Assembly: GCF_014204985.1 (NCBI RefSeq)
Contig: NZ_JACHMP010000001.1
Location: 5,890,001-5,954,000, forward strand
DNA length: 64,000 bases
Source: Streptosporangium becharense
GTDB lineage: Bacteria > Actinomycetota > Actinomycetes > Streptosporangiales > Streptosporangiaceae
Direction of reading: 5' to 3'
Within the stretch, counting starts at the first letter, position 1. Every line of letters starts with the position of its first letter. The notes under the pieces are model-generated. The model did not search any database. It worked only from the letters and a program-made list of their open reading frames with translations, and was not told where the DNA came from. Made by a program: the position numbers and the translations under genes. Shown here piece by piece: positions 48,249 through 56,943 of this stretch.

Positions 48249-48445
48249 CGGTGAGGCGGCCGGGACGGTGGGTGGCGGGGGTTGGGACGGTGGGTGGCGG
48301 GGGCCGGGACGGCTGGCTGGGATGGCGGGCCGGGACGGTGAATGACTGGCCGGGACGTGGGTAGCGGGCCGGGACGCCAGATGGTCGGCAGGGGCGGTGA
48401 GGCGGTCGGCCGGGGCGGCCGGCGGTCACGGCCCATCGGTGTCGG
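48249..48445 (+). repeat. Degenerate GGGACGG / GGGTGGCGGG repeat tract
   Basis: Loosely repeated units of about 22-28 bases combine CGGGACGGT with GGTGGCGGG or AGCGGGC variants. They run from just after the previous stop to about 48445, before the promoter of the VOC gene. No protein was recognised in the tract. Confidence 0.55.
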
Positions 48446-48450
48446 CTCCC

Positions 48451-48479
48451 TTGAGGTTCCCGTAACACCGGCATAATAT
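48451..48479 (+). promoter_or_regulatory. Housekeeping-type promoter
   Basis: TTGAGG (48451-48456), a 17-base spacer and TAATAT (48474-48479). This is a good vegetative promoter by sequence and lies 29 bases before the VOC gene start. Confidence 0.6.
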
Positions 48480-48507
48480 TTTCACTGGTGTCAAACGGGG
48501 AGGAAGC

Positions 48508-48882
48508 ATGGCAATCGCACGAATGAGATCGGTCGTTGTCGACTGTCCCGATCCCAAGCAGCTGGCCGACTTCTACAGCGCTCTGCTGGGCTGGCAGATC
48601 ACCAGTGTCGAGCCCGAGTGGGTGGTGGTCACCGACGGCGAGCCGGAGCGGCTCTGCTTCCAGCTGGTGCCCGGCTACCGGCCACCGGAGTGGCCCGGCG
48701 CGGAGCGGGCCCAGCAGTTCCACCTCGACCTGACGGTGGACGATCTGGACGCGGCTGAGGCGAGCGTGCTCGCGCTCGGCGGGATCAAGCACGCCCACCA
48801 GCCGAGCCAGGACGACGCCTTCCGGGTCTATCTCGACCCCGCCGGGCATCCGTTCTGCCTCTGCGTCGACAGGCCGTCCTGA
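48508..48882 (+). CDS. VOC-family (glyoxalase-like) protein
   Basis: 124 residues. It contains a single glyoxalase-like domain opening with SVVVDCPDPKQLADFYSALLGW and ending in YLDPAGHPFCLC, the family end motif. Two metal-ligand-type residues (the His in FHLDLTVDDLD and the later acidic position) are partly kept. The substrate is unknown. GGGGAGGAAG precedes the ATG. A recognisable promoter lies at 48451-48479. It differs from the VOC protein at 16793. Confidence 0.8.
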   Translation: MAIARMRSVVVDCPDPKQLADFYSALLGWQITSVEPEWVVVTDGEPERLCFQLVPGYRPPEWPGAERAQQFHLDLTVDDLDAAEASVLALGGIKHAHQPSQDDAFRVYLDPAGHPFCLCVDRPS

Positions 48883-49172
48883 GCGCTCTGCGGGCTTTTC
48901 TGCCGACGGCCTCCTCGGCGGTGACCCTCGGCCCGCAGTGCGTGCCCTTCGCGACGGCCCGGGGCACATGCGGGGCCCGCGGGGTGCGTCAAGGGCCAGA
49001 GAGAATCCCGGAGCGAAGGGGCCGCGAGCGGCGCGAGCGCGCGGGAGACCATGGAAGGCGCGACGGCGCGAGCGCGCAGGAGGCTCACGGGAAGAGCGAC
49101 AGCCCGGGAGGCTTCACGGAGCGCGGGAGGCTTCACGGCAAGAGCGACAGCGCGGGAGGCTTCACGGGAAGG
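48883..49172. repeat. Intergenic region with direct repeats
   Basis: Most of this 339-base gap holds no gene. At about 49080-49170 the phrase GGGAGGCTTCACGG recurs (49106, 49125, 49154), alternating with AAGAGCGACAGC (49092, 49140). This makes a mosaic direct repeat. It ends next to the parC terminator. Confidence 0.6.
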
Positions 49173-49201
49173 GCAGGGCCCCGCCGGTCGGCGGGCCCTG
49201 C
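49173..49201 (-). terminator. parC terminator hairpin
   Basis: GCAGGGCCC-C-GCC (49173-49185, one bulged C) pairs with GGCGGGCCCTGC (49190-49201) around a 4-base loop, 20 bases past the parC stop on the minus strand. Confidence 0.65.
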
Positions 49202-49221
49202 GCGTGATCACATGCCTTCCG

Positions 49222-51738
49222 TCACTCTTCGGCGGAGGCGTCGGCTGTGTCGGCTGTGCCGTCCGTGAGCCCGGTGGCCGGCGCCGGGCCCGCCCCGATG
49301 GCGCCGCCCACCGCGCCGACACTGTGGGTGAGCCGGACACCGGAGCCGTCGCGTCGGCCGAGTTCCTCCGGCAGTGGCACGGGCTTGCCGACCGTCGAGA
49401 CCGCGCGGGCCGGGGCCGGCCCGGCCCAGGCGAGCAGCAGCACGTCTTCGCCCTTGAGGAACCGCTGGACGCGGACGCCGCCGGTGCCACGACCCTTCGG
49501 CGGGTACTCGGCGAAGTCGGAGACCTTGGCCCCGCCGGTCTGGGTGCCGGGAAGCGCTGTGGAGGAGCCCGCGATCGTCACCACACGTGACTCGCGGGAC
49601 GGGTCGACCACGCCGAACCAGATCACCGAGGCGCCGTTGTCGAGCCGGACACCGGCCATGCCGCCCGCAGGGCGGCCCTGTGGGCGGACCACCGAGGCCG
49701 GGTAGCGCAGCAGCTGGGCGTCGGAGGTGATGAAGACCAGGTCGTGCTCCTCGCTCGTCAGCTCCACGGCCCCGACCACGGTGTCGCCCTCCTTGAGGCC
49801 GATCACCTCGAAGTCGTCGCGGTTGGCCGGGTAGTCGGGGACGACCCGCTTGACCACGCCCTGCGCCGTGCCGAGTGCCAGACCGGGCCCGTCGGGGTCG
49901 AGCGAGCCGATGCCGACGACCGTCTCGCCGGGGTTGAAGGCGACGTACTCCGAGACGTGGTGGCCGCCGGACAGTGACGGCGGGTTGGCCGTGGGCGGCA
50001 GCGTCGGAAGGTCGACCACCTGGATGCGGATCATGCGTCCCTGGTTGGTGACCACGCCGATCTCGCCCCGCACAGTGCTCCTGACGGCGGAGACCAGCAC
50101 GTCGTGGGCCGAGCGGTCACCCTCCGCGGGCAGCGGGGAGGCGTCGGCGGTGCGGGCCAGCAGGCCGGTCGAGGAGTACAGCACCATGCAGGGGTCGTCG
50201 GCGACCTCGAGCGGGACCGAGGTGTTCCGGGTGACACCGGAGGACTCCAGCAGCACCGTGCGGCGAGGCGTGCCGAAGGTCTTGGAGACCTGGGCGAGCT
50301 CGTCGGAGACGACCTTGCGGAGCTTGGTGTCGGAGGACAGGATCTCGGTCAGCTCGGCGATCTCGTCGCGTAGGGTCTGCCCCTCGCTCTCCAGTTCCAA
50401 CTTGTCGTAGCGGGTCAGGCGGCGCAGCGGGGTGTCGAGGATGTAGTGGGCCTGGGTGTCGGTCAGCTCGAAGACCTGCGTCAGGCGCTCGCGGGCCTGG
50501 GCGGAGTCGTCGGAGGAGCGGATGACCTGGATGACCTCGTCGATGTTCAGCAGGGCGACGATGAGGCCCTCGACGAGGTGCAGGCGTTCCTGGCGCTTGC
50601 GCCGGCGGTGCTCGGAGCGGCGGCGGACCACGTCGATACGGTGGTCGACGTAGACCTGGAGGAGCTCGCGCAGCCCCAGCGTGCGCGGCTGGCCGTCGAC
50701 CAGCGCGACGTTGTTGATGCCGAAACTCTCCTCCATCGGCGTGAGCCGGTAGAGCTCCTCCAGCACGGCCTCGGGGATGAAGCCGTTCTTGATCTCGATG
50801 ACCAGGTTGAGGCCCTTGTGGCGGTCGCTGAGGTCCTTGAGGTCGGAGATGCCCTGGAGCTTCTTGGCGGTGACCAGCTCCTTGATCTTGGTCACCACGC
50901 GCTCGGGGCCGACGTTGAACGGGAGCTCGGTGACGACGATGCCCTTGCGGCGCGGGCTGACCTGCTCGATACTGCACCTGGCGCGCATCCGGAAGGTGCC
51001 GCGGCCCTTGGCGTACGCGTCGCGGACGCCGTCGAGGCCGATGATCGTGCCGCCGGTCGGCAGGTCGGGCCCCGGGATGAACCGCATCAGGTCGTCAAGG
51101 GTCGCGTCGGGCTTCTTGATGAGGTGGCGGGCGGCCGCGACGACCTCGACCAGGTTGTGCGGCGCCATGTTGGTGGCCATGCCGACCGCGATGCCGGTGG
51201 CGCCGTTGACCAGCAGGTTCGGGAAGGCCGACGGCATGACCGTGGGCTCGGTCTCCTGGCCGTCGTAGTTGGGTTTGAAATCGACCGTGTCCTCGTCGAT
51301 CGACTGCACCATCGCCATGGCCGCCGAGGCCAGGCGGGCCTCGGTGTAACGCATCGCGGCGGGCAGGTCGTCGGGGGAGCCGAAGTTGCCGTGCCCGTCG
51401 ATCAGCGGCAGGCGCATCGAGAACGGCTGGGCCATGCGGACCAGCGCGTCGTAGATGGCGGTGTCGCCGTGGGGGTGCAGCTTGCCCATCACGTCGCCGA
51501 CGACCCGCGACGACTTGACGTGACCCCGGTCGGGCCGCAGGCCCATCTCGCTCATCGAGTAGAGGATGCGGCGCTGGACCGGCTTGAGGCCGTCCCGGGC
51601 GTCGGGCAGCGCACGCTGATAGATCACCGAGTATGCGTATTCGAGGAAGCTGGTGCGCATCTCGGTGGAAACGTCGATGTCGACGATCCGCTCCTCGAAG
51701 CCCTCGTCGGTCGGGGGTGTGGTCGTCCGTCGAGCCAT
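49222..51738 (-). CDS. parC: DNA topoisomerase IV subunit A (ParC / GyrA-like)
   Basis: 838 residues. The quinolone-resistance region and active site are clear: [31 protein letters not shown], and [10 protein letters not shown] containing the catalytic Arg-Tyr. The C-terminal region folds into beta-pinwheel blades without an obvious canonical GyrA box, consistent with ParC. It cleaves and religates DNA with ParE to unlink chromosomes. ATG 51738 is chosen. The gene ends in an acidic, Ala/Thr-rich tail. It lies close to parE but on the opposite strand, as in several actinobacteria. Confidence 0.93.
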   Translation of the reverse strand: MARRTTTPPTDEGFEERIVDIDVSTEMRTSFLEYAYSVIYQRALPDARDGLKPVQRRILYSMSEMGLRPDRGHVKSSRVVGDVMGKLHPHGDTAIYDALVRMAQPFSMRLPLIDGHGNFGSPDDLPAAMRYTEARLASAAMAMVQSIDEDTVDFKPNYDGQETEPTVMPSAFPNLLVNGATGIAVGMATNMAPHNLVEVVAAARHLIKKPDATLDDLMRFIPGPDLPTGGTIIGLDGVRDAYAKGRGTFRMRARCSIEQVSPRRKGIVVTELPFNVGPERVVTKIKELVTAKKLQGISDLKDLSDRHKGLNLVIEIKNGFIPEAVLEELYRLTPMEESFGINNVALVDGQPRTLGLRELLQVYVDHRIDVVRRRSEHRRRKRQERLHLVEGLIVALLNIDEVIQVIRSSDDSAQARERLTQVFELTDTQAHYILDTPLRRLTRYDKLELESEGQTLRDEIAELTEILSSDTKLRKVVSDELAQVSKTFGTPRRTVLLESSGVTRNTSVPLEVADDPCMVLYSSTGLLARTADASPLPAEGDRSAHDVLVSAVRSTVRGEIGVVTNQGRMIRIQVVDLPTLPPTANPPSLSGGHHVSEYVAFNPGETVVGIGSLDPDGPGLALGTAQGVVKRVVPDYPANRDDFEVIGLKEGDTVVGAVELTSEEHDLVFITSDAQLLRYPASVVRPQGRPAGGMAGVRLDNGASVIWFGVVDPSRESRVVTIAGSSTALPGTQTGGAKVSDFAEYPPKGRGTGGVRVQRFLKGEDVLLLAWAGPAPARAVSTVGKPVPLPEELGRRDGSGVRLTHSVGAVGGAIGAGPAPATGLTDGTADTADASAEE

Positions 51739-51955
51739 CTGATTTCCTGCGCGGACGCCTCGGCCGTCAGGCCGAGGGGGAGCGCATCCTCCTTCTGTCT
51801 TCGTGGTGTGTCAGTGGCCGTCGGCTCGCTGGGAGAGCCCTGGGCCGGGGCGGGTGGCGGGTGGCCGGTGAAGGGCTGACCGGGCATCGTGCCGAGACCG
51901 ATACCATACCCAGCCCGCCCGACACTTCCCGGCCTTCCGGTGCTGTCCGCGAGGG

Positions 51956-52555
51956 CTATTCGGAATCCACGGCGCCGGAGCCGCCGCGTGTGCGCGGACC
52001 GGCGCCGGGCCACGGCCCCGGAGGGTCGCCCTCGTACTCGTCGCCGGGGACGTTGAGTCTGGTGTCGTAGACGCGGAAGCCGCGCGCCCGGTAGTTCGCC
52101 AGGGCGGCGGGGCCGTCCAGGGAGCAGGTGTGCAACCACACCCGCCGGGTCGGCTCGCGCTCCGGCCGGCGTTCGGCGATGTCCCAGGCGCGGGCCGTGC
52201 CGACCTCCAGCAGGTGCCCGCCGACGCCCTTGCCGGTCGCCCACGGCAGGAGGCCGAAATAGGTGATCTCCACCGTGGCGTCCTCCTGGAGGGCGAGCTC
52301 GACGTAGCCCGCCGGGGTGCCGCGATGGTAGGCCACCCACGTCTCGACGCCGTCCAGCCAGTCGGCCCACTCCCGCCATGTCCAGGGCAGCCGTTCGGTC
52401 CAGCTCCAGTCGCCGCCGACGGCCGTGTACAGGAAGCGGCCGAACTCGGGTGATGGCACCTCGGCGCGCACGATGTCGACCTCCATCGACGGCGACTTGG
52501 CGGCGATCAAGTCCGAGTGCGAGGTCTGTTCGAGGTACCAGGTGGTGACGTCCAT
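51956..52555 (-). CDS. GNAT-family N-acetyltransferase
   Basis: 199 residues. Acetyl-CoA-binding motif A is EITYFGLLPWATGKGVGGHLLEVGTARAW (its G-K-G-V-G-G loop matches R/Q-x-x-G-x-G/A). A typical N-terminal acceptor region and the motif B strand W-L-H-T-C-S-L-D-G-P follow, then N-Y-R-A-R-G-F. The substrate is unknown. ATG 52555 starts MDVTTWYLEQ. The tail is Pro/Gly-rich. The gene is divergent from the dioxygenase gene and shares the 189-base promoter region with it. Confidence 0.85.
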   Translation of the reverse strand: MDVTTWYLEQTSHSDLIAAKSPSMEVDIVRAEVPSPEFGRFLYTAVGGDWSWTERLPWTWREWADWLDGVETWVAYHRGTPAGYVELALQEDATVEITYFGLLPWATGKGVGGHLLEVGTARAWDIAERRPEREPTRRVWLHTCSLDGPAALANYRARGFRVYDTRLNVPGDEYEGDPPGPWPGAGPRTRGGSGAVDSE

Positions 52556-52630
52556 AGTGAGTGCATCCAACCACGGCGTGGAACATGAACCGTCCCGCGC
52601 TCCCCGGCCCGGCCGCCTCCACGACTGTTC

Positions 52631-52669
52631 AACCAAGCGATTGTTTGATTCGGCTGGCCGGGCTACGCT
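52631..52669 (+). promoter_or_regulatory. Promoter with overlapping TetR-type operator
   Basis: The imperfect palindrome AACCAAGCGATTGTTTGATT (52631-52650) overlaps a -35 TTGTTT (52641-52646). A 17-base spacer leads to the -10 TACGCT (52664-52669). The palindrome resembles CAAGCG-CTTG-type operators of TetR-family repressors. It lies upstream of the dioxygenase gene; no regulator gene is adjacent. Confidence 0.5.
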
Positions 52670-52744
52670 CGGCGGAGGGGCCGGGGCGAGACGGGCCCGG
52701 CCTTCCCACCCGGCACGCGACCGCCGACGGAGGGGCATCCGATC

Positions 52745-53566
52745 ATGATCGAGTTCAGGCCCGTGACCAGGAACATCGGTGCCGAGGTGAGCGGCGTCGA
52801 CCTTCGCGGGCCGCTGGCGGAGGACGAGGTCGCACGGATCCGCCGGGGCTGGCTGGAGTACAAGGTCCTGTTCTTCCGCGACCAGCACATCACCGACGAG
52901 GAGCACATCCGGTTCGCGGAGAACTTCGGCACGGTCAACCACCCCGCGTTCAAGAAAGCGGGGGACGGCGCCGTCCACGTCCTCGATCAGACCGACCCCA
53001 AGGGCGAGGGCGGCGACGAGTGGCACAGCGACAGCACCTTCGAGCCGGTCCCGCCCATGGGCTCGCTGCTGCGCTGTGTGCGGCTGCCCGGCGTCGGCGG
53101 CGACACCCTCTGGGCCGACGCCCAACTGGCCTACGAGACCCTCTCGCCGCCCGTCCGGCGGCTGTGCGAGGAACTCACCGCCGTGCACGACATCACCGCC
53201 TCCATGAGGAAGGCCATCGCCAAGGGCCACGACTTCGACCTGGCCGAGGTGCAGGCCAGGTGGCCGCCGATCGAGCGCCCGGTGGTGCGGGTGCACGCGG
53301 AGACCGGGCGAAGGGCGTTGTTCGTCAACCGGGCCTCGACCACCCGGCTGGTGCAGCTGTCCGACCGGGAGAACGAGGCCCTGCTGCCGTACCTGGTCGA
53401 CCACATCCGCTCGCCCGAGTACCAGGTCCGGCTCACCTGGCGCCCCGGCACCCTGGCCTTCTGGGACAACCGCAGCACCCAGCACTACGCGGTGGCCGAC
53501 TACACCGAGCGCCGCCGTATGCACCGCGTGACGATCGACGCCTTCCCCGAGCACCGGGACGCCTGA
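52745..53566 (+). CDS. TauD/TfdA-family Fe(II)/2-oxoglutarate dioxygenase
   Basis: 273 residues. The metal-binding facial triad is seen in W-H-S-D-S-T-F (His and Asp) and the distal His in NRSTQHYAV. The 2-oxoglutarate-binding Arg lies in RRRMHRVTI. The N-terminal VTRNIGAEVSGVDLRGPL and VLFFRDQHI segments are typical of the family. It would oxidise a substrate such as taurine, an alkyl sulfate or an aryloxyalkanoate; the substrate is not readable. It probably responds to a repressor at 52631. No sulfonate transporter genes are nearby, so a sulfur-scavenging role is only one option. Confidence 0.88.
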   Translation: MIEFRPVTRNIGAEVSGVDLRGPLAEDEVARIRRGWLEYKVLFFRDQHITDEEHIRFAENFGTVNHPAFKKAGDGAVHVLDQTDPKGEGGDEWHSDSTFEPVPPMGSLLRCVRLPGVGGDTLWADAQLAYETLSPPVRRLCEELTAVHDITASMRKAIAKGHDFDLAEVQARWPPIERPVVRVHAETGRRALFVNRASTTRLVQLSDRENEALLPYLVDHIRSPEYQVRLTWRPGTLAFWDNRSTQHYAVADYTERRRMHRVTIDAFPEHRDA

Positions 53567-53767
53567 CCCGCGCCGCCCGCCCGGCACGCCGCTCCGACAC
53601 CGTACCCGCCACCCGCCCGGCGCTCCGGTGGCACGCCCGTCCCCGCCCTTCCGGTGGCACGCCCGCCCCCGCCGGACGGGCGCCGAGCCCGCCGCGTCCC
53701 CGGCTGTGTCCCCGGCTGTGTCCCCGCCGGAGGCGAACAGTCGGCCGGACCTGGTACCAATGACCGG

Positions 53768-55852
53768 GTGAGCGAAGAGCTGATGCTGCGGGAAGAAGCC
53801 GAAGAGCGGTTGCGGGCGCTCGCCGGGGAGCACGCCCGGCTGCGCGACGACCAGTGGGCGGCCATCAAGGCGCTGGTGGAGGACCGGCGGCGGGTGCTCG
53901 TGGTGCAGCGCACCGGCTGGGGCAAGTCGGCGGTCTACTTCATCGCCACCGCGCTGCTGCGCAAGCTGGGCGAGGGGCCGACCGTCATCGTGTCGCCGCT
54001 GCTGGCCCTGATGCGCAACCAGATCTCCGCCGCCGAGCGCGCCGGGATCCACGCCGTCACGGTCAACTCGGCCAACCCCGAGGAGTGGGAGCAGGTCTAC
54101 GGGCAGGTCGCCGAGGGCACGGTCGACGTGTTGCTGGTCAGCCCCGAACGGCTCAACAACCCCGACTTCCGCGACCAGGTGCTGCCCGAGCTGGCCGAGA
54201 GCGCGGGCCTGGTCGTGATCGACGAGGCGCACTGCATCTCCGACTGGGGTCACGACTTCCGCCCCGACTACCGGCGGCTGCGCACCCTGTTCGAAGACCT
54301 CCCCGAAGGCGTGCCGGTCCTGGCCACCACCGCCACGGCCAACGCCCGGGTGACCCGCGACGTCGCCGAGCAGATGGGCGAGCAGACCCTCGTGCTGCGC
54401 GGGCCCCTGGAGCGTGAGAGCCTCCACCTGTCGGTCGTGCGCCTGCGCGGCGCCGAGCAGCGCCTGGCGTGGCTCGCCCGGACGCTCCACGAGCTCCCCG
54501 GCTCGGGGATCGTCTACACCCTCACCGTGGCCGCGGCCCAGGAGATCGCCGCCTACCTTCGCGAGCAGGGGCACGAGGTGATCGCCTACTCCGGGCAGAC
54601 CGAGCAGGCCGAACGGCTCGCCGCCGAGCAGGCGCTGCTCGACAACAAGGTCAAGGCGCTGGTCGCCACGTCCGCACTCGGGATGGGCTACGACAAGCCC
54701 GACCTCGGCTTCGTCGTCCACGTCGGCGCGCCGCCGTCGCCGGTCGCCTACTACCAGCAGGTGGGCCGGGCCGGCCGCGGGGTCGAGCGGGCCGAGGTGA
54801 TCCTCCTGCCCGGTGCGGAAGATCGCGACATCTGGGCCTACTTCGCCTCCCTGGCCTTCCCGCCCGAGCCGGTCGTGCGGGCCGTGCTCGCCGCCCTGGA
54901 AGAGGGCGGGGTGATGTCGACAGCCGCCCTGGAGAACCGGGTGGATCTCAGCAGGAGCCGGTTGGAGACCATGCTGAAGGTCCTCGACGTCGACGGCGCG
55001 GTACGCCGGGTGAAGGGCGGTTGGGAGGCCACCGGCGAGCCGTGGGCCTACGACGCCGAACGCTACGCCCGGGTCGCCGCCGAGCGCGAGGCCGAGCAGC
55101 GGGCCATGCTCGAATACCTCGACACCACCGCATGCCGTGAGGAGTTCCTGCGCCGCCGCCTCGACGACAACGCGGCCGTCGCCTGCGGGCGCTGCGACAA
55201 CTGCACCGGAACGCACCGCTCGGCCGAGGTGGAGGAGGAGGCCGTGCGGGCGGCGGCCGACCGCCTGCGCCGGCCCGGTGTGGAGATCGAGCCGCGCCGC
55301 CAGTGGCCCACCGGTCTGGCCGACCTCAAGGGCCGGATCAAGCCGGAGCTGGGTGCCGAGACGGGCCGGGCACTGGGCCGGCTCACCGACATCGGCTGGG
55401 GCAACCGCCTGCGTGGCATGCTCGCCGAGGGGGCACCCGACGGGCCGGTCCCCGACGACGTCTTCGCCGCCGTCGTGAAGGTGCTCTCGTCGTGGGAGTG
55501 GACGCAGCGTCCCTCCAGCGTGGTGGCGGTGCCCTCGGCCGCCCGGCCTCAGCTGGTCCGCAGCCTGGCCGAGCGGCTGGCTCAGGTGGGCCGTCTGACC
55601 TACCTGGGAGATCTCGGCTACCGCTCGGGGCCGCCGGGACGGCAGTTCAACAGCGCGCAGCGGGTCCAGGCCGTCCGGGCCACCCTCGCCATGCCGGCCG
55701 CCCTGAGCGCGGCCGTCGCCTCGGCCGGCGGTCCGGTCCTGCTGGTGGACGACCTCGTCGACACGGGCTGGACGATGACCCTGGGCGCCGCCATGCTCCG
55801 TCACGCCGGTGCCCCGGCCGTGCTGCCCTTGGCCCTGGCCGTCACCGGCTGA
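53768..55852 (+). CDS. RecQ-like ATP-dependent DNA helicase fused to a phosphoribosyltransferase domain
   Basis: 694 residues. The helicase core shows DQWAAIKALVE (motif 0 region), QRTGWGKSAVYF (Walker A), VIDEAHCISDWGHDFRPDY (DEAH box and RecQ aromatic loop), and SALGMGYDKPDL and QQVGRAGRG in lobe 2. A Cys cluster CREEF...CGRCDNC is the RecQ zinc-binding site. The C-terminal part ends in VLLVDDLVDTGWTMTLGAAML, a PRPP-binding motif, preceded by VAVPSAARPQLVRSLAERLA. This is a ComF-like phosphoribosyltransferase domain known in some actinobacterial RecQ proteins. GTG 53768 is chosen because the longer upstream frame is composed of repeats. The role of the second domain is unclear. Confidence 0.88.
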   Translation: MSEELMLREEAEERLRALAGEHARLRDDQWAAIKALVEDRRRVLVVQRTGWGKSAVYFIATALLRKLGEGPTVIVSPLLALMRNQISAAERAGIHAVTVNSANPEEWEQVYGQVAEGTVDVLLVSPERLNNPDFRDQVLPELAESAGLVVIDEAHCISDWGHDFRPDYRRLRTLFEDLPEGVPVLATTATANARVTRDVAEQMGEQTLVLRGPLERESLHLSVVRLRGAEQRLAWLARTLHELPGSGIVYTLTVAAAQEIAAYLREQGHEVIAYSGQTEQAERLAAEQALLDNKVKALVATSALGMGYDKPDLGFVVHVGAPPSPVAYYQQVGRAGRGVERAEVILLPGAEDRDIWAYFASLAFPPEPVVRAVLAALEEGGVMSTAALENRVDLSRSRLETMLKVLDVDGAVRRVKGGWEATGEPWAYDAERYARVAAEREAEQRAMLEYLDTTACREEFLRRRLDDNAAVACGRCDNCTGTHRSAEVEEEAVRAAADRLRRPGVEIEPRRQWPTGLADLKGRIKPELGAETGRALGRLTDIGWGNRLRGMLAEGAPDGPVPDDVFAAVVKVLSSWEWTQRPSSVVAVPSAARPQLVRSLAERLAQVGRLTYLGDLGYRSGPPGRQFNSAQRVQAVRATLAMPAALSAAVASAGGPVLLVDDLVDTGWTMTLGAAMLRHAGAPAVLPLALAVTG

Positions 55853-55862
55853 CCGCGGGGGC

Positions 55863-56756
55863 TCAGAGGCGGGGGCGGGCGCCCAGGTGGGAGATGGCCC
55901 TGGCGGCCAGCTGGCAGCCCGCGGTGAGCGCCTCGGCCGGGGGCTTGCCCCCCAGCCAGGCCGGCAGGAAACCGGCGGTGAAGGCGTCGCCCGCGCCGGT
56001 GCCGTCGACCACGCGCTCCACGGTGTCGGCGGGCACCTGCACCGGCTCGGGGCGGCTGTTGCCGTACCACAGCGCGCCTTCCTCGCCGAGCTTGACGACG
56101 ACCTGCGGGAACCAGGCGGTGAGCACCTTGGCCGCGGCGGCGGCGTCGTCGCGGCCGGTGAGGACCTTGGCCTGGTCGGCGTTGGCGAACAGCAGCTTGG
56201 CGCTCTCGGTCCACTCCAGGAACGGCTCGGCCCCGGTGCGCTCCAGCGGGGCGGAGGAGGAGCAGTCGACCGAGACGGACATCCCCGCCCGACGGGCCGT
56301 CTCCAGGGCGGCGAGACCCGCCTCGCGCGACCCCTCGTTGATCAGCGTGTAACCCGACAGGTGCAGGTGGGCGCCCTGGGTGAACAGGTCGCGGGGCAGG
56401 TCGTCGGGTGCGAGGGCGGCGTTGGCTCCGGGGTCGGACAGCATGGTCCGCTCACCCTTGTGGGTGATGAGCACGACGCAGGTGCCGGTGGGGCGTTCGG
56501 GATCCATGACCAGGCGGGCGTCGACGCCGTATCCCATCAGCTCCATGTCGCGGTTGCGGCCGGTGATGTCGGCGCCGCGGCGGCCGATGAAGGCGACCTC
56601 GGTGCCCTCCACGGCCAGCCAGGAAGCGATGTTCGCACCCGAGCCGCCACCGTGCATGGTGACGATCGCCGGGGTGTCGCTGGCTCTGGCCAGCGGGTAG
56701 CGGGCCCGCGCGACCGCGTCGGTCATGAGATCGCCCACCACGACCACCCGCGTCAT
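55863..56756 (-). CDS. PfkB-family sugar kinase (ribokinase type)
   Basis: 297 residues. Family signatures are GGGSGANIASWLAVEG near the start and DGTGAGDAFTAGF near the end, the latter with the catalytic Asp and anion hole. It phosphorylates a sugar or nucleoside with ATP. The substrate among ribose, fructose-like, adenosine-like or pseudouridine cannot be fixed, and no matching glycosidase or transporter lies beside it. ATG 56756 is clear. Its stop lies ten bases from the stop of the helicase gene. Upstream it faces the GNAT fusion gene across 187 bases. Confidence 0.88.
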   Translation of the reverse strand: MTRVVVVGDLMTDAVARARYPLARASDTPAIVTMHGGGSGANIASWLAVEGTEVAFIGRRGADITGRNRDMELMGYGVDARLVMDPERPTGTCVVLITHKGERTMLSDPGANAALAPDDLPRDLFTQGAHLHLSGYTLINEGSREAGLAALETARRAGMSVSVDCSSSAPLERTGAEPFLEWTESAKLLFANADQAKVLTGRDDAAAAAKVLTAWFPQVVVKLGEEGALWYGNSRPEPVQVPADTVERVVDGTGAGDAFTAGFLPAWLGGKPPAEALTAGCQLAARAISHLGARPRL

Positions 56757-56930
56757 GATGCCACCACCTTGCTGCCTTCGATGCCTGCGTGCCTGTGGAC
56801 ATGCCTGTAGCCGCGAAAAACTTAACAGCTACCGGCCAGCGTATGGGGTCTTGAACGGAGACCGGACCGGAGTCGATGCACAAGCGTTGCGGGAATTCGA
56901 CCAGTTCGTCCGTCATTTGGGATTCGCGTC

Positions 56931-56936
56931 TACTCT
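56931..56936 (+). promoter_or_regulatory. -10 element for a leaderless message
   Basis: TACTCT lies seven bases before GTG 56944, and no Shine-Dalgarno sequence is visible before that codon. Transcription starting at the GTG itself would fit a leaderless start. Confidence 0.45.
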
Positions 56937-56943
56937 CGGGACT

